Made by a program: the position numbers and the translations under genes. Below, piece after piece: positions 15,629-23,464 of a DNA stretch of 64,000 nt (position 1 is its first letter; every line of letters starts with the position of its first letter). Source of the DNA: Lachnospiraceae bacterium G41. Lineage in GTDB: Bacteria > Bacillota > Clostridia > Lachnospirales > Lachnospiraceae. The DNA is taken from positions 186,001 to 250,000 of the forward strand of contig FNEU01000001.1 in NCBI GenBank assembly GCA_900100245.1. Direction: 5' to 3'. The notes below the pieces were generated by a model. The model made no database searches and was not told the origin of the DNA. It saw nothing but the letters and a program-made list of their open reading frames with translations.

Positions 15629-16459
15629 TCAGTAAACGTACTTGTTATATTCTTCTTTCTTTTCGTTGAGTTTCATATCAAGGAAACTGCAGAAAGCATA
15701 TCTTCCGGCTTCTTCGCTCTCCTTCTTCTTATTAAGGAAATCAAGGTATTCGCCACTTTCAAGGAATTCTTTCTTTGCCTCTTCGATATCTGCCTCAAGT
15801 TTAAGAGTAACATCGCGCATTTTCGCATCATCTCCGATGCGCTTTACATACTCTCTGTCGGTAAGCGTAAATCTTAATGTTGCGATATATGCATAGTAAT
15901 GTACGGGATCTTCGTCGCAGTCATAAGCCATCAGAAAATCGTCCGCAGCCTGCTCGAATAAGAAAAGTCTTGATTTCGCCACACCCAAATTATGATAAAT
16001 GCTTGCAACTCTCTCGGACTCTTCGTTATCGAGTGTCGATAAAAGAACCTCGTACTCTCTTATCGCATACTCATATCTTTCTTTAGTAAGGAAGAAGTCG
16101 CCCCTGGCCTTTCTCTTGTCAAACTCTGAGCTTCCTTCTTCGTCTTTTATGACTTTTATGATCCTGTCTGCTTCTTCCCTCGTTATAAAAGGAGCCAATC
16201 CTAAAAGAGTCGAAACAATCTTTATTACGTCAGCCTTTGATTTTATGAGCTTTTCAAGCATTACAGCGAGTTCTTTTGCGCTGCAATCCTCGTCGAGCCA
16301 TTTAATCAGTTCTTTGTTGAACATGTCGGCGCTAAGAAGCTCCGGATTTTCTCCGAGGCAGTATATTAACTCATCGCCCGAATAAACATTCGTGCAGATT
16401 CGCTCTAAAAAGAAAGGTCTGTTTGCTTTTCCCGATATGGGTTTGTATACATTTCCCAT
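15629..16459 (-). CDS. TPR-like protein of unknown function
   Basis: 276 residues, cytoplasmic, rich in charged helices. Residues about 140-200 contain TPR-like helix pairs (RYEYAIREYEVLLSTLDNEE, ASIYHNLGVAKSRLFLFEQA, ADDFLMAYDCDEDP), and the C-terminal third is Lys/Glu-rich and probably coiled. Its start lies five bases after the stop of the upstream gene and its GAAGG site is inside that gene's last codons, so the two are translationally coupled. It forms a unit with the actin-fold gene and the giant gene upstream. I do not know its function; a scaffold or adaptor is the natural guess from TPR content. Confidence 0.6.
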   Translation of the reverse strand: MGNVYKPISGKANRPFFLERICTNVYSGDELIYCLGENPELLSADMFNKELIKWLDEDCSAKELAVMLEKLIKSKADVIKIVSTLLGLAPFITREEADRIIKVIKDEEGSSEFDKRKARGDFFLTKERYEYAIREYEVLLSTLDNEESERVASIYHNLGVAKSRLFLFEQAADDFLMAYDCDEDPVHYYAYIATLRFTLTDREYVKRIGDDAKMRDVTLKLEADIEEAKKEFLESGEYLDFLNKKKESEEAGRYAFCSFLDMKLNEKKEEYNKYVY

Positions 16460-16463
16460 TTTG

Positions 16464-17759
16464 TTATCCTTCCAGTTTCAGTTCCTGCTCCCAGTCTTTG
16501 CCGGACGAAGGGTAAAGTTCGCCGAATCCCATGTCCCAAACCTTAAACGAAACCGTATCCTCGCTTATCATCTTAACTTCGAGAGATACTCTGGTAATGC
16601 GGTTGTTGGATGTGTTAAGGCCCGTTAAAGTGAGCTCTCCATGAGCTACATAATTGTTATATACATAAGCAAGATAAATGCTAATTTTATCAGTTTCTTT
16701 TAAAACAAGTTCGCATCGGCCTACAGATTCAAACCACTGTGAGCCTGCTTCAATAAGAGGAATCTGCTCCTTTGGAACATCGTCGGTTTCGATTCCGATG
16801 GTAACTTTTAATCTGTCATTTCCGAGATATTTGATCTTGTTTTCTTTTCCGCTTGGAGACATCTTTTCCTTGGCTGCAAAGCATGCGCCCTTTGAGAAAA
16901 GATTGTTGCCCTTGAATACTTTTCTGCCCTTGCATAAAAACTGCAGCGATTCAACAGCCCAGTCCGAATAGAAACACTGTCCGATTAAATAGACACCCGA
17001 ATAAATCGTCGAATTGCAAAGTTCGGACGAAATCTTAAGGAACATTGCATCTCTCTCGCCCTTTTCATACTGTACGGGTGTTTCCGAAGGGAAATTAATG
17101 TATTCTTTTACATCCACTGTTGCGACACCGGGCGATTTAAAGAAATTACGCATAAGTGAATATGAACGAAGCTTTTCTCCCGATGTATCAAATAAAAGAA
17201 TATTGTGATTCTGCAGTTCTGCAGGCTGATAAAGCATGTAATAAAAGAAGCTTTCCTCGTAGGTTACAAAATGAAGAATATCAGGATTTACCTTAAGCAT
17301 GTTGGGCAGTTCCTGAAGCATAAGGATTGTGTCGGAGTCCGCATCTTTTAGGGTGATGGTGATTGATACAATCTTATCCGGAGTAACCATTGCAGGGAAA
17401 AGTAAAAGTACTTTCTTTAAAAAGAGAAGGAAAATATCCTTTGCAAGATATTCTTCGCGGTCGATTCGAACGGTCTTTTTTAGGCGCGCTCTCTCAAAGA
17501 GATTGTTAACAAGTACACCGTCATCTTCTGCTTCCCTGGCTTCGTTGCCGAATAACCATGCGCCGTCATCCCTCCTTTTAAGCATGAAAAGAGGAACATT
17601 AAACTCTTCACTCTCTTCGCTTAAGCTTAATGTTGTGGGAGCATCGGAATCGACCTTGCAGTAGGAAACCTGAGCAAACAAATCGTTTATATCAAGTCCG
17701 ACCACAAATCTGTCTCTGTTTATTTTTTCAAATACTTCTTTAATGTTTTCCGAAATCAT
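16464..17759 (-). CDS. Actin/Hsp70-fold protein, DUF5716-like
   Basis: About 431 residues. DRFVVGLDINDLFAQVSYC resembles the phosphate-1 loop of the actin/Hsp70 ATPase fold, and HNILLFDTSGEKLRSYSL resembles phosphate-2. The C-terminal third (from about 300, NDRLKVTIGIETDDVPKEQI) resembles the beta-sandwich substrate domain of Hsp70 proteins. I recall this as DUF5716, paired with DUF5717, in Lachnospiraceae. The start is set at 17759 with GGAG upstream; a longer frame to 17852 only translates the repeat at 17783-17883. It is coupled to the TPR gene. The ATP-binding role is inference. Confidence 0.65.
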   Translation of the reverse strand: MISENIKEVFEKINRDRFVVGLDINDLFAQVSYCKVDSDAPTTLSLSEESEEFNVPLFMLKRRDDGAWLFGNEAREAEDDGVLVNNLFERARLKKTVRIDREEYLAKDIFLLFLKKVLLLFPAMVTPDKIVSITITLKDADSDTILMLQELPNMLKVNPDILHFVTYEESFFYYMLYQPAELQNHNILLFDTSGEKLRSYSLMRNFFKSPGVATVDVKEYINFPSETPVQYEKGERDAMFLKISSELCNSTIYSGVYLIGQCFYSDWAVESLQFLCKGRKVFKGNNLFSKGACFAAKEKMSPSGKENKIKYLGNDRLKVTIGIETDDVPKEQIPLIEAGSQWFESVGRCELVLKETDKISIYLAYVYNNYVAHGELTLTGLNTSNNRITRVSLEVKMISEDTVSFKVWDMGFGELYPSSGKDWEQELKLEG

Positions 17760-17782
17760 GTTTTTCTCCGGGAATACACATT

Positions 17783-17883
17783 GGAGCCAGGTGCACCGAC
17801 GGGAACGAAGTTCCCTAGTGTGAGCCAGGCACCTGTGTGCCATCTGTACCATCGGTGCCTGGCACCTTCAGGTGCCTGGCTCC
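17783..17883. repeat. Compound GTGCCAGGC-family repeat
   Basis: Four or five GTGCC/GGCAC words in both orientations fill the gap between the giant gene and the actin-fold gene, with an inner GGGAACGAAGTTCCC hairpin. The last member, GGTGCCTGGCACC (17853-17865), is a perfect palindrome. No T-run follows, so the operon may read through. Confidence 0.7.
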
Positions 17884-17886
17884 GTC

Positions 17887-20800
17887 TTACATCATTTTAA
17901 ATAATTTCTTCGTAAGGAAATCTTTTTCCATGTATGAAATCAAATCTTCTTCAACGGTTACATAATCATCAAGATGTTTTGCGATTACGCAGTCATTGAG
18001 TGCCGAGAATCTCCAGGGCTTGCCTTCAGCTTCGGACTCACTTCTTGTAAGAACCGAGCTCTGTGTAAGCTGCTCCATGTTCTGGTTTTCTTCGGTAATG
18101 TAGTACTGAACTGTCTCACCGCAGAAAAGAATGAATGCCTTAACAAATATACCGCTGTAAAGATGCGTCATTTCTTCTTTTCTGTACTCAGTTGCAACTC
18201 CGTCATCATGCTCGATGCAGTAATGAATGACTACATGACCCTTGGGATTTCCTTTATATTCAACAAACGAATAATCAGAATAACTCTGAAGCTTTCCGAC
18301 GATGGGCAGGAATGCCATAAAGAACGGGAAACATACTCTCTTTTCGAGTTCTTCGTTTACAAGTTTCTCTATGAGTTCAATATTCCATGTTTCTTTTGCG
18401 GCAAACGAATAGTATTTAAGAAGTGCAAGCTTCGAAATTCTGTTGACGTTTTCGTTTTCTTTTAAGAGCTTTTCTATGCGCTCAAATACGTAATCATCGG
18501 TTATCGTATCTTTTACGAAATAATCATAAGCACACTGGGCAAGGAATGCTTTCTCAAGTCCGAGTGTACCCTGCATATTGATGAACGCGTCGAGATATTT
18601 GATCTTATCCGCGCAGAATGCATTCGTGAAAAGAAGTTGAATGATAATGTTTTCTATAAGTATATATGTGTCGAGACCGAAGGATTCGCAGTCTTTGTAA
18701 AGGCTCTTTAATTCTTTTACGCTGCCTCTGAAATGCTGCTCGAGATATGCTAAGATATTGCCGTCGTACTTGCCTTCCCTGTAAACATACTGCGCGTAGG
18801 AAATAAGCAGATCGTTTTCTTCGAAGTCTGTTCTCTCGAGGAGTCTTGATACCAGACGAAGTACGCTCTTAATTTCCACATGCTCGGGACCGAATGTATC
18901 GAGTACCGAAAATGCAGTATCGTACATACCTCTTGCGATAAGGATCTGCAGGAATGTACCCTTCTCATCGCCTTCGAAAATCTCCGGCTTAACGTTGTTT
19001 AATATATCTTCAAGCTCTGCATAATAATCGTTGTCAAAATAGAACTTAAGCAATCCTTTTACGATGGTCTTTTTATACGAGAATGTAATGACGTCCGAAT
19101 GAAGGAGTCGCTCGTAATCAAATACATTGTCCTCAGTTACAAGGTCGTAATTGTAGGTGCTTTCAACCCTGCACATGATAAGACCAATCTTGTCTGAAAC
19201 AAGATGTGCAATCTTCTCAAGAAGCATCGGATTGTTAAGGATTGCTTCGGATACGTTTTCATCAGGCACAACAATTCTGTTGCCGTGGATATCCTCATAA
19301 AAGAGTCGAAATTCTCTCGAATAAATCGGACAGTAAACAAGGCCGTTTTCGGGAGTAAATCTCTGCTCGCCGATAATCTTGTTGTGTAAAAGAATTACTC
19401 TTCTCACACCTTGGGGAACTTTCACTCTTCTGACAAACTGAAGCGTTACGCATTCGTTTGCATTGTCTTCGTTAACGAAATCGGGATTTAATACCTTTGC
19501 GTAAATGTATAATAAATCTTCGTTTATATGCTTTTCTTTTAACTGCTCTCTTGCAAATGCCTCGAGTGTTTCTCTATAGGAAACAGCGATTTCCGGATAT
19601 CTTGCTTTTCTTGTTAATACATTTCTGTAAAGGAATGCTTTCTTTCTGTAATCAAGATCATTCTGATATGCGAAATACATCATGACCATCTGCGGTAAAT
19701 CTTTGTCGTAATCAAGGGGGAGGCTGTCCATAAAGAACTCGTAGAGTCTTGTGATTCTAAGCTCAGATTCAACTCCGAGTAAATACCAGCCGAAATATTC
19801 CTCGCCGACTTTGTTGCCTTTTACGAGGTAAGAAACGATGGTGTTTAGAAGTTCTTTGCTCGGCATATAAGCGTACTGGTATTTTAAGATGTCAAACCAG
19901 AGCTGCTTGAATTCTTTTTGTCTTGATACAAAGAACTGAATTCTCTCGCCCAGGTTGGCGCTGATTGCCTTGTGCTTAAGACCAAAACGAAGAACCGACT
20001 CTTCGTAGTCTTCAAGCTTCATTAAAAGCGAAGGATTTTCGTTGAATATATTCAATCCCTCAATGTATAAAAGAGGTGAATTGTTGCCGCATCTGTACTG
20101 CTCTACGAGGAATTCGAGTTTCTTTTCTTTTCTCTGATAAAAGTCTTCGGTAAGGTAAATAATTAACCATGAAAGAACCGAATTGCCCATATCCTTGGAG
20201 TAGAATTTTCTAATCTTTTTAAGCGATCTGTTAACAATATCCGCATCCTTGGATAAAAGAGAAGTTATGTAGAAATAATATCCGTAAGTCTCATCGGAAA
20301 GTTTTTCGTTTTCTATGATTGAATCAACGCTTTCAAGGATTCTGAACGCGTCTCTTTCTCTCTTGCTTATGATAAATATCTGCGCTTTAAAAAGTGCAGC
20401 AATGATATTGTGCTCATTGGTGCCGTTAATCTTTTCAGCGATTGCAAGACTCTTCTTAAAGAATTCTTCCTCGGATATACGGTCAAGCGAGAACTCGATG
20501 TAGAGTCTCATCAAAGCATCGAGAGACTGCTTGAACATAAAGTTCTCGTGCTTTGTAACATCCTGTCTTTCGTTATCTACGATTACGGTTACTTTGAATG
20601 TTTTCTGAGGTGTATCGATGATAACTGTGCCGTAATTTCTGCCGGGCTTTAAGAACTCGGGAATAATCTTTACTTCAATATCAATCTTGTCGTTTTCAAA
20701 ATCATCGCCCGAATAATGACTGCAGGGAACAAATACGAAATTGCCCTCGGTCTTAATGTCAACATTTACATAGCCCCATGTGTTCTTTTTAAGAGTAATC

Positions 20801-21441
20801 TTCTTGGTAGCTTCGCCGTTAGGATTAACTATGTTGATTTCGGGAGTTTCAAGCGTGTATTCGATTCTGTCCTTTTTCTTAATCGCAACGAGGAACTCAT
20901 CGATATTTGCTTCGTTTAAAACATTCTCGCTTAAGCCCCTGTAAAGACTCTTATACTGCGCATCGTTTCCTGAGATAATCGATACGAAATCGTTCGAATA
21001 AAAGACATTAACAGCTTCATTCCAGTTGGTTCTTGCAAGATTTGCAAAATGGAACAGATTCTTAATATGTCCGAGAGTCGAATTGATAGTTTCGGCCTCT
21101 TTGATACAAATAAAAGGAAGAGTGTATTCTCCTTTGTTGGTAAGAAGAATAAACTCTCCCTTTGAATAATCATCAGCTTCCATCCCCTTGGGATCGAATA
21201 CGAATTCAATGGTAGCTTCAAATCCTCTGAACTGAGGATTTAAAACTTTCATTCTGGGATTATTTGAGTGACAAACTCCTAAAATAGGTGAATCGCTTTG
21301 TACAAAAAGGGTAAAAGAACCGTTTCTCTCTTTGTCATCAACAAAGACAAACTCTATTCTTTCGGTCGAAAAAGTAACATTCCCGTCATGAACGGAAAAG
21401 TCAAAATTTTCTTCAGCCATTGAAAGTACGGTTCTTTTCAC
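17887..21441 (-). CDS. Giant cytoplasmic protein of unknown function, DUF5717-like
   Basis: About 1184 residues without signal peptide or membrane helix. Roughly the first 300 residues look like two beta-sandwich domains (strands such as NGSFTLFVQSDSP, GFEATIEFVFDPKG and KPGRNYGTVIIDTPQ), similar in style to BACON/ASH folds. About 310-1000 is a long run of paired helices, probably an alpha-solenoid. The C-terminus returns to beta strands around PKGHVVIHYCIEHDDG. I recall a DUF5717 family of this shape next to DUF5716. The start is uncertain: the GTG at 21441 has an AGGTGG site, while ATGs at 21459 and 21420 lack one. It is first in a three-gene unit with the actin-fold and TPR genes. Confidence 0.6.
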   Translation of the reverse strand: MKRTVLSMAEENFDFSVHDGNVTFSTERIEFVFVDDKERNGSFTLFVQSDSPILGVCHSNNPRMKVLNPQFRGFEATIEFVFDPKGMEADDYSKGEFILLTNKGEYTLPFICIKEAETINSTLGHIKNLFHFANLARTNWNEAVNVFYSNDFVSIISGNDAQYKSLYRGLSENVLNEANIDEFLVAIKKKDRIEYTLETPEINIVNPNGEATKKITLKKNTWGYVNVDIKTEGNFVFVPCSHYSGDDFENDKIDIEVKIIPEFLKPGRNYGTVIIDTPQKTFKVTVIVDNERQDVTKHENFMFKQSLDALMRLYIEFSLDRISEEEFFKKSLAIAEKINGTNEHNIIAALFKAQIFIISKRERDAFRILESVDSIIENEKLSDETYGYYFYITSLLSKDADIVNRSLKKIRKFYSKDMGNSVLSWLIIYLTEDFYQRKEKKLEFLVEQYRCGNNSPLLYIEGLNIFNENPSLLMKLEDYEESVLRFGLKHKAISANLGERIQFFVSRQKEFKQLWFDILKYQYAYMPSKELLNTIVSYLVKGNKVGEEYFGWYLLGVESELRITRLYEFFMDSLPLDYDKDLPQMVMMYFAYQNDLDYRKKAFLYRNVLTRKARYPEIAVSYRETLEAFAREQLKEKHINEDLLYIYAKVLNPDFVNEDNANECVTLQFVRRVKVPQGVRRVILLHNKIIGEQRFTPENGLVYCPIYSREFRLFYEDIHGNRIVVPDENVSEAILNNPMLLEKIAHLVSDKIGLIMCRVESTYNYDLVTEDNVFDYERLLHSDVITFSYKKTIVKGLLKFYFDNDYYAELEDILNNVKPEIFEGDEKGTFLQILIARGMYDTAFSVLDTFGPEHVEIKSVLRLVSRLLERTDFEENDLLISYAQYVYREGKYDGNILAYLEQHFRGSVKELKSLYKDCESFGLDTYILIENIIIQLLFTNAFCADKIKYLDAFINMQGTLGLEKAFLAQCAYDYFVKDTITDDYVFERIEKLLKENENVNRISKLALLKYYSFAAKETWNIELIEKLVNEELEKRVCFPFFMAFLPIVGKLQSYSDYSFVEYKGNPKGHVVIHYCIEHDDGVATEYRKEEMTHLYSGIFVKAFILFCGETVQYYITEENQNMEQLTQSSVLTRSESEAEGKPWRFSALNDCVIAKHLDDYVTVEEDLISYMEKDFLTKKLFKMM

Positions 21442-21463
21442 GAATTCCACCTCATACAAAAGT

Positions 21464-21600
21464 CAAACATTATGCTTGCCAAATCAATCTTTTATGATTT
21501 AAAACTTATCGATGCCAAACATTATGCTTGCAAAACATACTTTAAAATTTTTTATGATTTAAAACTTATAGTTGTCAAACATTATGTTTGCAAATCAAAG
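21464..21600. repeat. Three-copy repeat with a CAAACATTATGTTTG palindrome
   Basis: CAAACATTATG(C/T)TTG starts at 21464, 21516 and 21576, so the steps are 52 and 60 bp. The third copy is a perfect palindrome around one T; the first two have one change each. TTTTATGATTTAAAACTTA is shared between copies. It fills the spacer between the giant gene and mrp. Confidence 0.65.
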
Positions 21601-21621
21601 TTTTATATTATTTGATTAAAT

Positions 21622-22449
21622 TTATATTTCCTTCAGTGCTGCGGTTAAATCATCGAGCCAGTCGCCTTCATAAAGCTCTATCATTCCCTTATCAGCTGCA
21701 GCTGTAAGTTTGGGATTGACAGGTATTCTGGCGATATTCTGAATATCATATTTCTTTGCGATTTCTTCAACCTTTGAATCGCCGTAGAGGTAATGCTTCT
21801 TACCACAGTCGGGACATTCGAAATATGACATATTCTCTACGAGTCCGAGTACGGGGATTTTCATAAGATCCGCCATCTTAACAGCCTTTTCGACTATCAT
21901 TCCCACGAGTTCCTGAGGAGAAGCTACTACGATGATACCGTCAATGGGAATTGACTGGAATACCGTAAGAGGAACATCTCCTGTTCCGGGAGGCATATCG
22001 ATAAAGAGAAAATCCTTATCTCCCCAGATTACGTCTGTCCAGAACTGTGTAACCGTTCCTGCAATAACAGGACCTCTCCATACAACGGGGTCTGTATCAT
22101 TTTCAAGAAGGCAGTTGATTGAAATAACATCCATATCAAGTTTGCTTCTTACGGGGAAGATTCCCTGCTCGCTGCCTTCGCATTTAGCTGTAAGCCCAAA
22201 CATTCTCGGAATCGAAGGACCTGTAATGTCAGCATCCATGATACCAACCTGATATCCTTCTCTTTTCATATTTACTGATAAAAGTGAAGTAACAAGTGAC
22301 TTTCCTACTCCGCCTTTACCGGATACAACTGCTATAACTTTTCTTATGTGACTAAGTTCGTTGCAGGGCTGTAATAAACTCTCTGGTGTCTGCTGTCTTG
22401 ATGCGCAATCAACTCCGCATGTCGAACAATCATGTGTGCATTCGCTCAT
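21622..22449 (-). CDS. mrp: Mrp/NBP35-family ATPase (iron-sulphur cluster carrier)
   Basis: 275 residues. The deviant Walker A KGGVGKS (in VVSGKGGVGKSLVTSLL), switch GIMDADITGPSIPRMFGL and Walker B FLFIDMPPGTGD define the Mrp/ApbC family. The N-terminus has a Cys cluster (CTHDCSTCGVDC) and the middle a CPDCGKKH motif; the CxxC binds the bridging cluster of the dimer. Proteins of this family carry Fe-S clusters to target enzymes in the cytoplasm. It has a 24-bp tandem repeat in its leader and no visible partner genes. Confidence 0.93.
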   Translation of the reverse strand: MSECTHDCSTCGVDCASRQQTPESLLQPCNELSHIRKVIAVVSGKGGVGKSLVTSLLSVNMKREGYQVGIMDADITGPSIPRMFGLTAKCEGSEQGIFPVRSKLDMDVISINCLLENDTDPVVWRGPVIAGTVTQFWTDVIWGDKDFLFIDMPPGTGDVPLTVFQSIPIDGIIVVASPQELVGMIVEKAVKMADLMKIPVLGLVENMSYFECPDCGKKHYLYGDSKVEEIAKKYDIQNIARIPVNPKLTAAADKGMIELYEGDWLDDLTAALKEI

Positions 22450-22490
22450 TTTATAAAACTCCTTTGTACCTCACGTTATCCCGCTCACGC

Positions 22491-22575
22491 TTGTTAGAAG
22501 ATACGCTCTTGCTTTTGTTGTAAGAGGCTCTATTGCTCTTGTTGGAAGAAGCGCTCTTGCCTTTGTTGGAAGGCT
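22491..22575. repeat. 24-bp tandem repeat in the mrp leader
   Basis: TTGTT starts at 22491, 22515, 22539 and 22563. The 24-base unit is about TTGTTGGAAGAAGCGCTCTT plus GCCT, three and a half copies with point changes. I see no ORF across it on either strand that looks real. 22576-22700 is AT-rich without further structure. Confidence 0.75.
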
Positions 22576-22700
22576 ATTAGGCGGAAATTTTATGAGGATT
22601 TGATTTTTTGCATATATATAGTATGCATTATCGATTTATTATACTATATTTGCTATGTTTATGTAAAGAATTTAATGTTTTCTTCACTATATTTAGTTTT

Positions 22701-23427
22701 TTACGGGTGTATTTGTGATTTCTGCATTTCACCCGTAATTTTTTCTATTCAATCAGCCAAATTTACGGGTGTATTGTGTTTTCTTTCATTTCACCCGTAA
22801 TTTTTCTCTTGTGTTTAACTGAATTTACGGGTGTATTTGCGCTTTCTTCTGTTTCACCCGTAATTTTTCTCTTGTGTTTAGCTGAATTTACGAGTGTATT
22901 TGCACTTTCTTCTGTTTCACCCGTAGTTTTTTCTATTCAATCAGCCAAATTTACGGGTGTATTGTGTTTTCTTTCATTTCACCCGTAAATTTCATCTTAT
23001 CGCCTCTCAAAACTACGTGTGTTTTTTAACCTTCTTGCTTTTCACACGTAATTTCTTGCTTTCATTCAGCCAATACTACGTGTGTTTCTTATCTTTCTTG
23101 CATTTCACCCGTAAATTTCATCTTATCGCCTTTCAAAACTACGGGTGTTTTTAACCTTCTTGCTTTTAACACGTAATTTCTTGCTTTCATTCATCCAATA
23201 CTACGTGTGTTTCTTATCTTTCTTGCATTTCACACGTAATATTTCTCTTATGTCTTAATAAAACTACGTGTGTTTCTCAACTTTCTTTCATTTCACACGT
23301 AATTATTCTCTCATGTTTAGCCAAAACTACGCGTGTTTTTCAACTTACTTTCATTCCACACGTAAATTCTCTCTTATGTTCATCTAAACTACGGGACTAA
23401 TCAAGTTTTCTTGTTTTTAGCCCGTAA
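22701..23427. repeat. Twelve-unit inverted-arm array with a 62.5-bp period
   Basis: Left arms (TACGGGTG or TACGTGTG) start at 22702, 22764, 22826, 22889, 22952, 23014, 23077, 23140, 23202, 23265, 23328 and 23390: steps of 62 or 63. Each has an opposed arm (CACCCGTA or CACACGTA) 28-29 bp further. Units 1-5 use GGG/CCC and most later units GTG/CAC; the last unit changes both arms. A two-unit block (about 125 bp) is duplicated within 22980-23230. Short plus-strand ORFs here only reflect the repeat. The array fills the 1-kb gap between mrp and the ABC exporter. Confidence 0.92.
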
Positions 23428-23464
23428 TTTCTAACTTTTCAGCTCATAAAAGATGAACTCCAAC

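Noticed and set aside
17760-17852. N-terminal extension of the actin-fold protein; similar cases at 37273-37296 (folP) and 50584-50631 (trmK)
   Set aside because: The extra residues are translations of GTGCCAGGC repeats, and good ribosome sites precede the internal ATGs.
22600-23154. Three small plus-strand ORFs with repeated SPVIF and FTGVF peptides
   Set aside because: They are the 62.5-bp array read in one frame. The period is not a multiple of three, ribosome sites are missing and the frame breaks between units.
22701-23427. CRISPR array
   Set aside because: The repeated words are short and inverted in alternation, the stretches between them are themselves similar and low-complexity, and no cas gene is nearby. 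The same applies to the arrays at 15, 30 and 46 kb.
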